NCBI RefSeq assembly: GCF_002104995.1
Contig: NW_024468257.1
Coordinates: 124,001-188,000, forward strand
Length of the DNA stretch: 64,000 nucleotides
Source of the DNA: Linderina pennispora
Taxonomy: Eukaryota; Kickxellomycota; Kickxellomycetes; Kickxellales; Kickxellaceae
Reading direction: 5' to 3'
The translations under genes and the position numbers were made by a program. Numbering within the stretch: position 1 is the first letter of the stretch; the number at the start of each line of letters is the position of its first letter. The notes beneath the pieces are model-generated. The model had not been told where the DNA came from and ran no database searches. It saw nothing but the letters and a program-made list of their open reading frames with translations. This document shows positions 11,252-24,500 of this stretch, piece after piece.

Positions 11252-13290
11252 TGTTTATAGTGCCAAGAACTCGAGTTTTTGTTTGCTGGCAGCGTGCGTG
11301 ATATTAATAAAAAGGGTGGCTCGATAGGCGGCAGTAGAATAATCGCGCTTCGGAAGAGATAGGGAGGGAGGCGAGCACAAGATAATGGTAGTCGGGCCGA
11401 AGAGTGCACGAGTAGCGAGCAGTAGGGACAATGGGGTAAAAAGGTGCTCACAAGGACAGGTGTTCTATAAGGAGAGTAGGGGTGAGCTGAGCAAGAGCAA
11501 AACGAGAGGAGTGAGGAGGAATCCGGGCTGGCTAACGATCTTTTTGAGCCAAGTGCGATTTCATTTCCAGCGAATAAAAGGAAACCATTGGCTTTCTCCG
11601 TCGCTGTGGCCAGCGCGCGGGACGAGCGCACACAAAGAAACGAGCAAATCCCCTGGTCGGATTCGAGTGCCTTCTTCGTCCATGTCAATCCGCAAGCGTG
11701 ACTGGCCATTCCGCACCACCCAAGCTAAAAGGACATTCTTCCGGCTGTGGCCTGGATCCCTGGCTCGGAGCCTGCGATTCGCCCTGCTGCCACACACAAA
11801 GCGCTGGACTGTGGTCATCTCGGCTGGCTTGGGTGGTGCGCAGCTCTCTCTTGTGCGACTGGGCGGGAGGGAAAGCAGTGGGGATGGCCCACTGAAGCCT
11901 AAACGAGTGACGTGTACCGCACGCGCACCTGGAAGCGCCGGTAGCTAGATCAGGAACTACAGGCTCGTGTGATAAATTATAGCCCGCAGCAGGGAGTTTT
12001 TCCGAAATGCGCCAGCCCAGAATCCAGGTCCTTTGCCCCCCTGATCCCGGCCTGTATTGACGTGCGCAGCCAAGCAAAGCGGGGGTGGAGAGGGGCGGCT
12101 GGGCATTTAAGCGAACGATCCCCGACGCAGCCAGAGACAGCTGGGCCGCAGCCAGCGCTATGCCTTATTCGGCATACACGCACCGGTGCTGAAGCAATTG
12201 CGAATTTCTTGTTCAAATATGGCTGTCAATTTCGCAGGCGCCAGAACGCAGAGTACGAGAAAGCGTATCCGCAAGCATGGCCAATACGCCATCTCCCGCT
12301 TTCAGCAGCGCCAGTGTTTTTCAACAACAAACCGATGAAAAGGCGGTGAAAAGAACGGGAAAACGAGGCGTGTAGACTGCTGTCGCGCTGAGCATTCAAC
12401 AGAGCATCTTGGAGCGCCACCGTCCCCCTTGAGAAAGTATTCGTACCACGCCTCCTGCTTTCGAGGCACTTTATTTCATTTTCGCCTGCAAATGCAGCTT
12501 TTTGCGTGGAGAAGCAACCGAGTTCCAGCGCACACCCCCATCCCCCTCCCCATTCACCAACCAAGACATTCTACTATTCTTCCTCTTCTCTCCGTCCCCC
12601 TCTCCTTCCCTCCCGTCCGTCCTCGCTGTTTCTTCTCCGCTCTATTCTCCTACTCAGCATTTTGCTCCTTCTATTCTATCAATATCATTCTTCAGCCCAC
12701 CAAACACCGGGTCTTTGATTTCCCACACTGAAAAAGTTAGCGTTGGTCTGCAATCACCAAGGTTACTCCCCTGCAACGCTTTTTCTTCATTGACATCGAG
12801 GGAGCGCGCGCTTGGCGATATACAATACCGGCCCCCTCTCCCCCTTTTCATTCAGCGCCCTCGTGCGGTATATACCCGCAGACTGAGAATATCGCATATA
12901 GCTTTATTTTTCTCTCCTGCGTCGCATCTCTCCCCTCTCTCGTTCTTCGACTGCTAGCAATCTCTTATTCCCTAAAATATCCATTTCGTGAACAGCGCCA
13001 TTCTCGATATTTTCTGGACTCCGTGCGAGCCACTTCCATCTCCCGCATCTTTCATTTCCTAAGAGCCCCTTTTTAGAAACGGCAAGAGCCAATTAAAGGC
13101 AGGCCCAACCCAGACATCGTGCATACATAGCCCGCCATATATACTCCACGACTTTTTTTCTTTTGTTCCAGCGAGCAGCAGACAGGTGTGCCACATCACT
13201 CCCTCTTTCGCTTTTTTACTTTTCTCCATACCCATTTTTATTCTTATCCACCCGCCTATCCATCTCCTCTCACTTGCTCTTTTATATACA
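11252..13290. promoter_or_regulatory. Divergent promoter region between regulators B and C
   Basis: Two kilobases separate the divergent starts of B (11251) and C (13291). No gene with recognisable coding character is visible. Toward C the + strand is strongly CT-rich (about 12530-12660 and again 12880-12960 and 13180-13280), a pattern seen again upstream of the D and E starts. Shared regulation of B and C is possible but is inference from orientation only. Confidence 0.5.
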
Positions 13291-16200
13291 ATGCAGTACC
13301 CGAACGGCGTCCCCCTGCCGGGTGCATCGCCCCATGGAGACAGCGCCGGTCAGCAGCAGTTGCCGCCCAACGAAGGCCGCACGCCGCCAGTCGCACCATT
13401 GGCGAGCAAGAAGAAGCGGCTGACGCAAGCTTGTCAGCATTGCAGGTAAGTCCGACTAGGTGGTGCCTAGAAGCCAGTACCAACGCCATGAACGGGGCAG
13501 GGGGAATGTGCGCACCGGTGTGGAGCGGCGAAAATCTGGCAATGCTCTGCCATTCACTTGATTTTCCTTGCGCAGAGCGAGGCGACGATGCAGCCCATTT
13601 TTGCATGCCCGGCGCTCTCTCCCGCCCTCATGTCACTAGACACACACTCCACATTGTCTTTTCTCACACAGACAACAACAACAACAACAACAGCAGCAGC
13701 AGCAACAGCAGCGCTTCCCCGCGTCGCCCTGTCAGTTTGCACAAATGCAATTTATGCATGAAAGGCAGGGCCAATTGCCCAAAGCCCCCCATAGTGGCAA
13801 AATGGCTTGGACAGTTGCAAATCCTCCAGCCGGCGTCGCTTGCGCCTCACTAATTCTCCAAACGCTTGCCATTCGATTCTAGGAAGAAGAAGATAAAGTG
13901 CGACGGAGTCAGGCCATCGTGCAAAAACTGCTCAAAAGGGAACCTCCCGTGTACATATGTGCCGTCGGTGCGCCGTCGTGGTCGCAATGGAGCAATGCGC
14001 GTGTCCATGATGCCCTCGTTCTCCACCGGCCCCTACGATCGTCCGGCAATGCAGGCACCACATATGGTGTCCGGCCAGCTCATGGCGACAGGCCTGACCA
14101 CTGCCCCACTGCAGCTCCAGCAGCAGCAAGCACATCAGCAACAGCCCCAGCAGCAGCTCCAGCATAGCCAGCCGCCGATGTCGATGGGCCATATGCAGTC
14201 CTCTATGGGATCGCACCCGCAGCCTCACATCAATGCCCTGGGATCCAACTTCATGACCGGCGGGCCAGCCTCGCTGCATCTGAAGCGTGATCCTGGATTC
14301 GGCCACGATCCAATGGAGGAGGCCATGTATGACCCGTACAAGCAGGCGTATGAGCACAGCTCGCACTTTATGCTGCCTGTCAATTCGTTCCGGTTCCCGA
14401 CATTCACGCCGCCAAATCCGCCAAGCATGGGAAGCGGTGCTCATGCGGGGCCCAGCAACCGCAACCTCGGCGGCATCGGTGGGCAAGGGGGCTCCCAGCG
14501 GACGCCCAGTAATGGCTCCAGTAACCCGCACAACATACCCTACGGTGGCCCAGCCAGTGCCAGTAGCAGCAGTAGCGGCAATAACCGCCCAATACAGCAA
14601 CGTTCGGCGCAGGTTGGCGGGCAGTTTGGCACGCTCGACCTTTCCCAGCCGAGCGCCGGTGTTCCGTCGAACTTTGACCCGGCCTCAATTGCCCAGGATC
14701 TGTCATCAGCGTATGTGTCAATGATTGCTGGGTTCCCGACACAGCAGCCACAGCAGCAGCTGGTGGCGCCACCGTCGCTGTCAAGCACTCCAAAGTCAGC
14801 CAATGCGCTGGGAAAGAGCGCCAGCCATACGCCGGCCCCCTCCAGCGCCGACCTGGCCAACAACCCGCGCAGCAGCGCGCAACTGCGTGAGCTGCGCCAA
14901 AAGATCCGTGAAATCATTTCCAGCGTCTGGGCAGGCACCGAGTGCGGCAAATCGGCTGGCATGGCGGGCGTGGCCATGGATATCGACGACTCTGGGCTTT
15001 CCGACGACAACACCAACAAAAACAAGCAAGCAGCCGCATCGCCGGTCTCCGATGCGTCCAACCCACTGGCCAGCACCAGCCCATCCGGTCGACAAGTCGA
15101 TGGACGAGCACCTGCTTAAAATCTACTTTGAGCTGGTGCACCACCAGCTGCCGATAATCCCGACAGAGGAGTTTTATGCCAAATACCAGGGCGGCCAAGG
15201 CGCCGACGCTTCTGGTGTGTGCAATGTGCGCAGGCCGCATCGGTGTTTCTGAACCGCATCGAGGACGAGCGCAAGGCAGTGTATTCACTGTACTCGCAAA
15301 AGGTGCGCGAGCTGTTCCACGATGCGTGCTTCAAGCCCAGCCTGGAGGTTGTGCAGACCGCGCTGATCATGACGCTGTGCGAGTACCGGCAAGGGAGCCT
15401 GCAGCGCGCTTGGGTATACCTGTGTAAGTTGTCCAATATGTGGTTTCTGGGAATTTTTCCCTGTCCCTGCATGCAATTTTGCCATTCTTCCTGGTTCTCA
15501 AGGGCACTGAGCCCACACCCCCTCCCTGTTTGTTTTACCCGCTCTTCATTTCACCTGCCTACTTCTTTCCATTGCGCTCCTGGGCTTGTATTTGCCAATA
15601 CTGCTGCTCCCTCCTCTCCTCATTCTTTGCTGTGGGCCACACTCATTATTTGCCGTGTCAGCCATATATGTTGTGTATTGCATGAATGGGAGCGACATCA
15701 AATGGACATTGCGGCCCCCACACATGTACAATTGGCTCTTGTCTTATTGGGCGGGCTCCAGCGCCCAGCTGATGCGCCTGGCTAACCAAGAGGGACAATT
15801 GCGAAGGCAGGCAAAGCTGGCAGCGAGGGAAGGAAGGAGAGGTTTGCTCTCTTGCATGCGTCCCGCTGCATTCAAAGGCGCGTCACCTGTCTCCAAGTTT
15901 TCTGCTGCGTAGATGGCAGGCGAGAGGGCCACTTGCAGTTTTGCGCAGCAGAAAAGGGCGTGTGTACAGGCCACCGATCAGTATCACCTTTGGAATGATG
16001 CTGGGCGATAATTTCCTGGCATTGGAACGGTGTCATATACCGCAACGCATGCGCTAATTGCCCCTGTATATTTCTCCTGATGATGTCTGCCGAATAAGCC
16101 CGTGCCCACCCACCAGCACCTTTGCATGGTGCGCCGAGTAGAAGACTCCTCACATGATAGCCTCTGCACATTGACCACAGCGCCAAGGCGTATAGTGAGG

Positions 16201-18695
16201 GAAAGTAGGGCGGGCGTGGCTTCCCCATTCGCAAATCAAAGTGCCCGCATGTGCTGCTCTCACTCTCCATCTGCTGGCTGCCTACAATGTCTGCGCTGCC
16301 CCATGTTCGCCCCTATGTGTGCCAGCGAAGAGCGCTCCACTGCCACCCAAAGTAGCAAGAAAAGCCCACACACAATCGCCTGCCCCCTTTCAGCAGCCCA
16401 GCGCTTGTTGTCGAAAGCAAAATAGCAGCTGCACATGAATTCCACTCACACTCGCAGTTGTTCCGATTGTTCAGCTATAGCCCCGCCCCCAAATTCAGCT
16501 ATTCAGTTGCTAAAAATAATCCACGCATGTCCATACTAAAATGCTGTGTACACTGTAGCCATGGGGTTCCGCCTCGCGATTGCGATGGGGTACCACCACC
16601 TCGACATGAAGATGCGGGATGGACCAGGACCCCAAGCCAACAGACGACATTCCTCATCGCGAGACATGTCGCCGCGCCTTCTGGGGCGCGTTTTTGCTTG
16701 ACCAGGTACACGGCAATTGGCGGCGGAAAGCCGCTCGGCATAAACGATGACGATATTTCGGTGCTTCTGCCCCTGCGTGACCAGGACTGGCAGCTCGGAA
16801 TTAGCCAGGCGCCCGCCATGTCGTCGCTCGAGTTCTTCCGCCCACTCCACGTAGGGAGAAAAAAGCGGCGAGTCAGCCTTGAGCAGTAGTGGCAACGTTG
16901 GCCAGCAGCAGCAGCAGCAGCACCAATCCTAGCGTGCTGCTGTCGGCGAAGACGACTGTCACTGCAACGTCCATCAGCGGATAATCGGCCAGCTAGCCCA
17001 AAGGGCAAGATCGACGGGGGCGAGGCACGTGCCAGCAGCAGTCGATCACTGACTCCTCTGGCGGCACCAGCTGCTGGGTGGGACGGCAGGGCAGCCGACC
17101 TCAGCAGCCTCGGCCATTTTGTCAAGCTGATGACGGTTGTGGGGCAGATCGCCCAGTACATCAACGGCGCCAAGACTAGCGGGTCTAGCAGAAGGCGTCG
17201 CTAATGTGGCTACCGGTGGTGCCTTGGATAAGGGCGACCGGCCAAGCACCGCCCTATGCAACGCTGGATGCAGCACTGCTAAAGTGGAAGGAGGAGCTGC
17301 CACCGGAGCTCTCGTATAGCGAGATCCACGCTGCCGATACCGAGCCTGAGCGGGCAGTGTTTGTGGCCAGCATGCACACCATCTACCTTGGCGCCGTCAT
17401 TATGCTGAATCGTGAGAACATGAGCCTCTTGCGTGACTTGCCTGGCCAGTTTGACGTGTCGACAAACCTCGCAATCCGGTCGCTGGAGCGGTGCCGTGTT
17501 GCCGCAATGGAGCTGGTCGAGATCTCCCGCCAGCTTTGCTCGCTGCCGTCTTCAATGACCAATGCCCTGGTGCCGTGGGCGCTGTTCCAGGCGGGCACAC
17601 TGCTGATTCACTTCATGATTGCAGGAAACTCTCCGCAGGCACAGGAGGAGGCGCGGACCGCAATTCTGTCGCTAGATTCTGCGCTGCGCGACGAGCTGAC
17701 ACGGTACTGGAGTGTGTCGGCCAAGTACCACCTGGTGCTGAGCAATATGGTCAAGGCATGGGAGCGTACGCGCCAAGCGACACCGTCTACTGTGCCTGCA
17801 TCGTTTGCAGAGGCCAGGTCAATGAGCGACCAGCATAGCGCCATGATGGCTGTGCAGATGGCAGATGCCGTTGCAAATGCAGATGCAGATGCAGATGCCT
17901 GTCCAGTTCAATAACATCGCTTCCCAGCCACAGCAGCCGCAGCCACAGTCCGCAGGCGTCGTTTGCGACGATTGATGAAGGCCGTATTCCGGATCTCAGC
18001 AGCAGATCAGCCCGCAGCAGCAGCGGCAGCAGCCACCGGCCCCTCCCCAAAATCCAAGTGCCACAAACCCAGGGCCCGCCAAACAAACTGCAGGACCAGA
18101 GCGGGACTCCCAGTTTCATGTTCACTCCTGACACTGCCCAGGACTCGATAAACACGCTCAATGCGTTCCTGTCGCAGCTGTCTGCTGAGCAGGCTATGCA
18201 GATTGCCGAGGGCTTCCAGGCGTACTCGCTGCAGGGCTCAAACCGCCAGCTGACTGCGGCTGTGAGCAGCACCATTCAGTGCCCAAGGAATGAGCACCAC
18301 GCAGATGGCTAACGAGTCTCTTCTGACAGCCACGCCAACGCACTCTACGGTGATGGTGAGTGCCGTATCGGGGATTCCGCCACACATGGCGATGCTTGGC
18401 CAGGAGCGGCTGCAGAATCGGCGCGGATCTATCCCAATATCGAGCACCAGCGATCTATTTATTGCTCCTGGGGGCTGCACCCATGCTGGCATCGTCGTCA
18501 GTTAGCTCGTCGCTGCAAACTGGCCATGAGACGACGGGAATCGCGGGTGACTTGGATCCGATGCTTTTCAATCCGATGACACCGTTCTTGCAGGAGCTGC
18601 AGCTGTTCAATACTCCATTGAGCGTTGGACAGGGGCCGCATCAGCAGCACCAGCATCAGCAGCAGCCGCACTCGCAGCCTCCTCCTTCTACATAG
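13291..18695 (+). CDS. Zn2Cys6 transcription factor C
   Basis: Predicted nuclear regulator. The zinc cluster cysteines are at residues 48, 51, 58, 65, 68 and 75, but the cluster is split by intron 1 (13446-13882, 437 nt) inside the codon after the second cysteine. After splicing the join reads QACQHCRKKKIKC. A Gln/Pro/Ser-rich linker follows (about 14100-14860). The middle homology region begins near 15096 and is interrupted by intron 2 at 15424-16558, 1135 nt, which joins WVYL to SMGFRLAIAMGYHH. Exon 3 holds RRAFWGAFLLDQ and IGGGKPLGINDDDIS. The C-terminal half (17204-18695) has helical middle-homology sequence and a Gln/His-rich tail to the stop at 18693-18695. Frame changes occur near 15090, 15220, 16600, 16690, in 16870-17200, and near 17910 and 18300-18500. 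The gene extent is solid, but exact residues around breaks are not. Confidence 0.8.
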
Positions 18696-19487
18696 CCACA
18701 CCCATTAAAAAGAGCCTCCACCCTCCAGCACCACACCTTATCCGCACGACCACCTTCACATCTCTTCACCATCATCACCAAGACATTTCTTTCCCTGTCT
18801 GTTTCTTCTTTTTGCACATTCATCTCTGTAGCATTCATTTGATGTGTGTTGCATACGAGTCACCATTTATTTATTTGTTCAAGCACATTTAATGTATTTT
18901 GTTACCACCTTGCATATGGAATGTTGGCAACAAGAGTTTGGACATGACCCCGATTAACGAAATTGTCAAGCTTACGGCGTGGAATGCACTTCCCCAGCGA
19001 TGTGATCGTCTCCAACCTGCCATTACAGTAAATGCCTGGATCCCTTCTAGCTTAGTTATGCGACCAACATCCAGGATGGACAGCAGCTGCTCCGTCCCAT
19101 CTAGATTGCAGTTTTGATGCCTTTTTGCCAGGTCAGGGCCGTAGCAGCCATTACTCTGGCCAAAGTGCAGCACCAACATCATCGATGCAGCTGAGCCTGT
19201 ACTTGCCCAATGTAACCTAGGTACTATCTAGTGATGTTCTGATGATCTAAGCAAGGCAGTGACCTTGGACCAGTGGTTGTAGAAAAAGGGCCTGGTGCAG
19301 ACCAAGTTCAAGGAGGAGGGCACATAGTATAGCAGTAGTTCATACCAGTTAAATGCTCTGACGGATGTGCTTTTGAACAGCCTGTGCTGTGTTTTGGGTA
19401 TGATACACTTAGGATAGACAGCCTCCTGCTGCTGTTGGGAATACATTTATTCCCTAAGCACCTCTCTACGAATGCATATGGAATAAA

Positions 19488-19745
19488 TGAAATATGTATA
19501 TAAAAAAGGAAAGGAGAAGCTATCTGGTGAAAGGGGATGGGTATTCTATCTAAGTAGTGGTGCTGGTTACCTAGAATAATATGAATTAGTCATCATAGCC
19601 TAAGGGTCTTAATCTATAAGTTCCTGAAAATATATGGATTTTAGAAATATATAGCTAATAGTAGAAGTACTAGAATAAGTAACAACATTTAAAATCTAGA
19701 GTAAAACAATTCTTATTTAGGTCCTATCAACTATTAGAAGATGCA
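19488..19745. repeat. LTR-like repeat, copy 1 (AT-mutated)
   Basis: About 258 bp beginning TGAAATATG and ending AGATGCA. It aligns with a second copy at 47671-47882 through a conserved core (CTATCTAAGTAGTGG, CCTAGAATA, AAGGGTCTT). The TG...CA termini and matching ends suggest a solo LTR. No clear target-site duplication is visible. Most differences from copy 2 in the core are transitions, more often leaving A or T in this copy. Confidence 0.55.
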
Positions 19746-19977
19746 ATAGATAGCTGGGTTTGCCTACTACTACTGTACTAAGGTCCAACCATTCTGGAAG
19801 TAATTCATAGATAAGAAAGTTTAAAGAAACTAAAAATACTTTAATTAGAATAACTAAATAATAAATAATATATCATATTACTACTATCTATTGAAATTAT
19901 TATAATCTAAATTAATTGCAGTAATATCTAAAAATGTAATTAGCAACTATACTAGCTAACAAATAATAATACTACAA

Positions 19978-20128
19978 GGGTGCTTCCTATAAAGCCTCTT
20001 TCAAGCATCCTAAAAAAATTTTCAGTTGATTTCTTATAACCTAGCCTATATCTTAACTAGAAACATACTAATTATATATCAACAGAAATTTTTTAGGAAT
20101 GCTAATAAGGGGCTTTATAGAAGCATCC
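19978..20128. mobile_element. Fold-back (MITE-like) inverted repeat
   Basis: A left arm at about 19978-20030 (GGGTGCTTCCTATAAAGCC...) is the approximate reverse complement of a right arm at about 20078-20128 (...GGGGCTTTATAGAAGCATCC), leaving a spacer of about 47 bp. The arms are roughly 50 bp with small gaps and may extend weakly outward. It has no coding capacity, so it would be a non-autonomous element or a hairpin-forming repeat. Confidence 0.6.
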
Positions 20129-20458
20129 AAATAGTATAATGAATTAATAATTTTTGAATAGCAGATAAGCATATATTAAGTGGTTTAGTAACCTCTAAAT
20201 AGCCATCTACTGATAGTATATAATAGATATACTCCTCATTACAGATTAGGAAGTATTACCTAGTTGCTATCTCCTACTTCTATAATTTACTATAGGTTTT
20301 ATGCTGATTAATTTCCTACTTACAAAAATATTCTATCCCCTTTCTCCATTAGTTCCTTATTTCTTTGACACACTGTTGAAGTGGCTATAAAATAGTTACT
20401 TTAGATAGTGCCATTATTTAAAAATCATCATACATTTACCCCTTTATAGTAACTATTA

Positions 20459-20475
20459 ATATATATATATATATA
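20459..20475. repeat. TA dinucleotide microsatellite
   Basis: Uninterrupted AT/TA run at the edge of the AT-rich island. Confidence 0.8.
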
Positions 20476-21572
20476 AACTGCTATATCACTTGCTATAGAC
20501 AAGACAGTTATTGTAGTTCATAATATGCTTTATGCTGGCTAAGCAGATTCTGATAACACTGGAGGAAGGGGATGCTCTTAAGGTCACATAACTGATAGCT
20601 ACTACCTTTTGAGCTAGCTGAGGAGCATGTGATGCCATCTCTGTTCGACACCATGACTAAGAGCCGCTGCATTGGACAATGCGGCGGGCGAATCACAGCC
20701 AAGGTTATGGCTAGTATGTCTGGTGGCTTCAGTTCAGAGCCTGTGTTCAGCTTCACTTGGTTGAAACTATTAGGTAGCAGCGTAGCCGAGTTAACAGCAG
20801 TCCGAAACTGGCTATGAAGGGTTGCAGCATGACAAGGCCATACTAGAAGGGCTGAAGCGCCTGCCAGACTCCCCCGATGATGACGCCCGAGGCGCACACC
20901 ATCTCTGGAGCATCGATCAATGGTCGTTTTCGGCATGGGGTATGCTGATGAAGCTGATTTTGATCAAATCAGGCGATCGTACCTCCCAAACCGTGTAATT
21001 TCAATCAAGCTTTTGCTGAATTTTCGTGCGTTTTGCGTTGCGTCATTAGCGCGCTCAGTGCTCGTCTCGCCAAAATGCATGCTTTTCGTTTTGCAGTTTC
21101 GAGCTTGCTTCCTCTTTTTGTCTAATTCCCTGCACATCGCAGCAGTGCTCTCTTTTCCTTCACTACCACATACACATATTTCCTGAACTCAAGGGGCGGT
21201 GGCTCGTTCAATATACTATTTCCCTTTTTGTAAAACCCACAGTGCACGGGCTTTCTGCCAGTATTTTACACGTCTAGGTAGGTACGTGACGCTCTGGTAA
21301 CCATCGCTGCTCGTCTGAAAATCAGCGATATAGTGGAGGCAGGTGGCAATGACGAAAGCCACTGCTGTAGTCTATTGAACAGCAGCGCACGTATAGTCGG
21401 GAGCACTGTATTTGTAAGCTAACGCTGTGCTTTCCTTAATTCCTTTTTCTACATTTGTAGTCACAAAAACAGAGCGAGAAAAAGCAGCAGCCATCGTTTT
21501 CTAAACAGTCAGGGACGAGTGCTCCTTTCGCATTTATTCTATATTTCATTCGCCATTCGCACGTTCTTCTAA

Positions 21573-24500
21573 ATGACTAAAATCAAGAAGCAACATCACA
21601 AGCGGCTGAATTTCCCTGCGCAGGAAATCCAGCAGCTACGCGAAGCACTGGAGAATGATCCGGTGGACACACTGGCAGCGACGCTTCAGGCGTATCACGA
21701 GTGGCGATTCGTGCGTGGCGACATGTACCACTGGATCAAGGTGCTGAACAGGTTCGACGGAATTCTTGCAGACGTCTGCAGCAAGTACAATCTGAGCGTG
21801 CCACAGGCGCAGGCGTTTGACTCGGGGACGCAGTCGCTGCTTGTCGCCATTCTGTCATTCTCCTGCCAACTGTTGGAGAACTGCATCAACAGAAACCTGT
21901 ACAGCTCAACGGACCGTCTTGATCTGTTGCTCAATACCAGCGACCACGCAGTGCTCGAGTGCACGCTGCGCATTTTGGTGCGTACGGCACAGCGCTGGAG
22001 CTACCAGCGCGACTTGAAGACAAGCATGTTCTCGATGAGCAGCCGGCTGACGACCATTGCTGATTCGTGGCATGCTAAGAACGATATTGCGCCGTTTATC
22101 GGTAGTGGGTCGCCCGAGAGCCTGGCGTCGCACACAAACGAATTCCGGCTGCTGGCGCAGGAGCAACACACAGAGCTACTACAGAAACATGCGGGCATCG
22201 TCCATTACCAGTTTTTCCGCACAGCTGAGGAAGCGCGCAAACTCGATGCTCTAAAGCCGCAGCCGCAGGTGGTCACGGCAGCAGCAGCAGCAGCAGGTGC
22301 AGAGGCTGGTGTGGGGGATTCAGCAGGACCCGATCTGCGCCGTAAGCCTTCCAGTGGCCATCGCAAGACACCAGGCTGGCAAAAAGGCAGCCAGCGTCAG
22401 TGGCCGAGCGGCATCAGTGGAGGCAGAGGGCCTGGTGTGCATTGACGTGCCGGTGCGGGAGCTGAACGTGGACCCTAGCCTGCCGGTTGTCGAGCAGATG
22501 ACGCGCATATTCGACATGCTGGTGGAGCGGTTCAAGGTGCCGGCGTTGTACCACTTTGAGCTGCGGTTCCGCATCTACGTGGCGCTGGCAATGGCCACCG
22601 GAGACTGCTCGCTGCGGTACTCGCTGCTGCGGTCGCGTATCTATGCAGCGACAATCTTCACCTCGCTTCTGAATGACCAGGAGTTCAAGAACCTGTTCCT
22701 ATCGCGTGAGCCCAACTACACCTGCGACATCATTGGTATTCTGCAGCCTGAGGTCAACGCTCCGCTCAGCGTGCAGACAGCGGTGCTCACTGGCCTGGAG
22801 GGCGTGATGCGGCAGCGTGGTGAGGTCTCAGGTGCCTATGCGGCGCTGAACGCGTCAGCAAACCACGGGGTGCTGATGTTTATACTGCGCAAGGCCTTCG
22901 CTCACCCGCACGAGCGGCCAGCGTTCCCGCAGGACTTTATGAATGCCCTATTCAACTTCATCACCAGCATGGTCGGCAGCATGAATGGCGGCCAGCTTCT
23001 GGTATCAGCTGGGATTGTGCCGGTGTTTGTCTCGGCGCTCAAGCACGACCATCCGCTGCAGCGGCGTAGCGTCGGCCGTGTAGCCAAGCTGCTCGACTCA
23101 CTGATCACTTCGGCAAACAGTGCTTTCACAGCCTTTTGCTCGGCAAACGGGGTTGCGACTTTGGTGCAGCGGATGCACAGCGAGGTCGCCAGCGCCGTGG
23201 GTATCAGCGATGCCAGCCCCGAGATAGCCAGCGATCAGTCGTGTCCAGTTGAGCTTTCCCAGTACCCAAATTATCCAGAGCAGGTGTACCGGCGGCGCGA
23301 GCTGCTTGCAGCAGAGCACACGGTGCTGCTGAAGGAGCTGTTCAAGTTTATGTCGCGCATGCTGCAGCAGACCAGCCATCAGGACCGCCTGCGCAATCTC
23401 ATCGAGACCTCGCTGCCCCAGACCCTAGTCGCGGTTCTGTCTCACCCAGTTGTGTTCGGCAACAACGTGTACGGACAGAGTGTGCTGATCAGCGCTACGT
23501 TGGTGCACAACGAGCCCACTAGTCTACCGGTCATTCAAGAGGCCAACTTGCCGCAGACGTTCTTTGCGCGGCTTGAGAAGCACATCCCATACAGCGGCGA
23601 CGTGATCCAGTATATCCCAACCGCCATTGGTGCATTTTGCCTGAACGATGTCGGCATGGAGCAGTTCAAGCAGTCGTCAATCATCGAGCGGCTGCTGGAG
23701 ATTTTCTCGGAGACCGACTTTGCGCGGGTTCTGCAGGAGGGCGACATTCCAGGCACGCTGGGGTCGGCGCTGGACGAGCTGATGCGGCATTTCCCGTCGA
23801 TCAAGGGCAGCGTCATGGACCAGGTCATCATCATGCTGAAGCAGGTTGTCAAGGTCGGCGAAGCAGGCTCCCCGCTGCAGTCCATCGATCCCGGCAACAC
23901 GTTCCTGCTGCAGTCTGCCAAGGAAGAAGATGTCAAAATGTACCTCGAGGACTACTACGCCATGATGCTAGGAATCGGCGACGACGTTTTTGGAAGGGCT
24001 GCTGGAGCAGCGCACCCAGGGAGAGCTCTTCATGGAGCGCGGCGGCTGGGACCTGGTGGTTCGTGCCCTTCGGTCGCCGCTGCTGCCGTTTGACTTTGTG
24101 AAGTCTCGGGCGTACCGGTCACTCAACGGGCTGTCGTCAACGTTGCTTGACACGACGCATGAGGCGGTGTTCAAGTCGCTATTCGTGCAACTCAAGGACT
24201 GCCTGCAGCTGCCCCTGATTGTCAACGATGTCGACTATGAGCATATGGAGCCGGCTGGGTACATGGCATTGACGAATCCGACGGGCCTGTCAGAGGAGGA
24301 GCTGAAGGCTGTGCACACGCGGATCCACAACACGATCAGTGTCACGAGCGTCACTGCGCTGATCACGTACCTGATCAACGGGTCGGGCGGCGGCTCTCTA
24401 GCACGCAGCCTGCATGCGTCGACTGACTTTATCTCCGAGGACGATCTCGTGTGGATTCTGGGGGAGGTCTGTCGCTGCTACTGCGACAGCGTGCGCAAGG

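Larger units (their letters stand above)
18696..21572. other. AT-rich repeat island upstream of TOM1
   Basis: No convincing gene. From about 19560 to 20510 the sequence is strikingly AT-rich compared with the GC-rich flanks. It contains an LTR-like repeat copy (19488-19745), a fold-back inverted repeat (19978-20128) and a TA microsatellite (20459-20475). Short open frames at 18889-19182 (minus) and 20508-20936 are GC-richer, may be decayed gene or element fragments, and are not recognisable. The last ~380 bases up to 21572 are the likely TOM1 promoter and 5' leader. Confidence 0.65.

Noticed and set aside
20508-20936. Minus-strand 142-codon frame in the repeat island
   Set aside because: No recognisable motif and no supporting codon pattern; could be a decayed fragment but not supportable as a gene.
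21342-21350. GGTGGCAAT upstream of TOM1, resembling the Rpn4 proteasome element GGTGGCAAA
   Set aside because: Eight of nine bases, single occurrence, and Rpn4 control is not established outside yeasts; likely chance.
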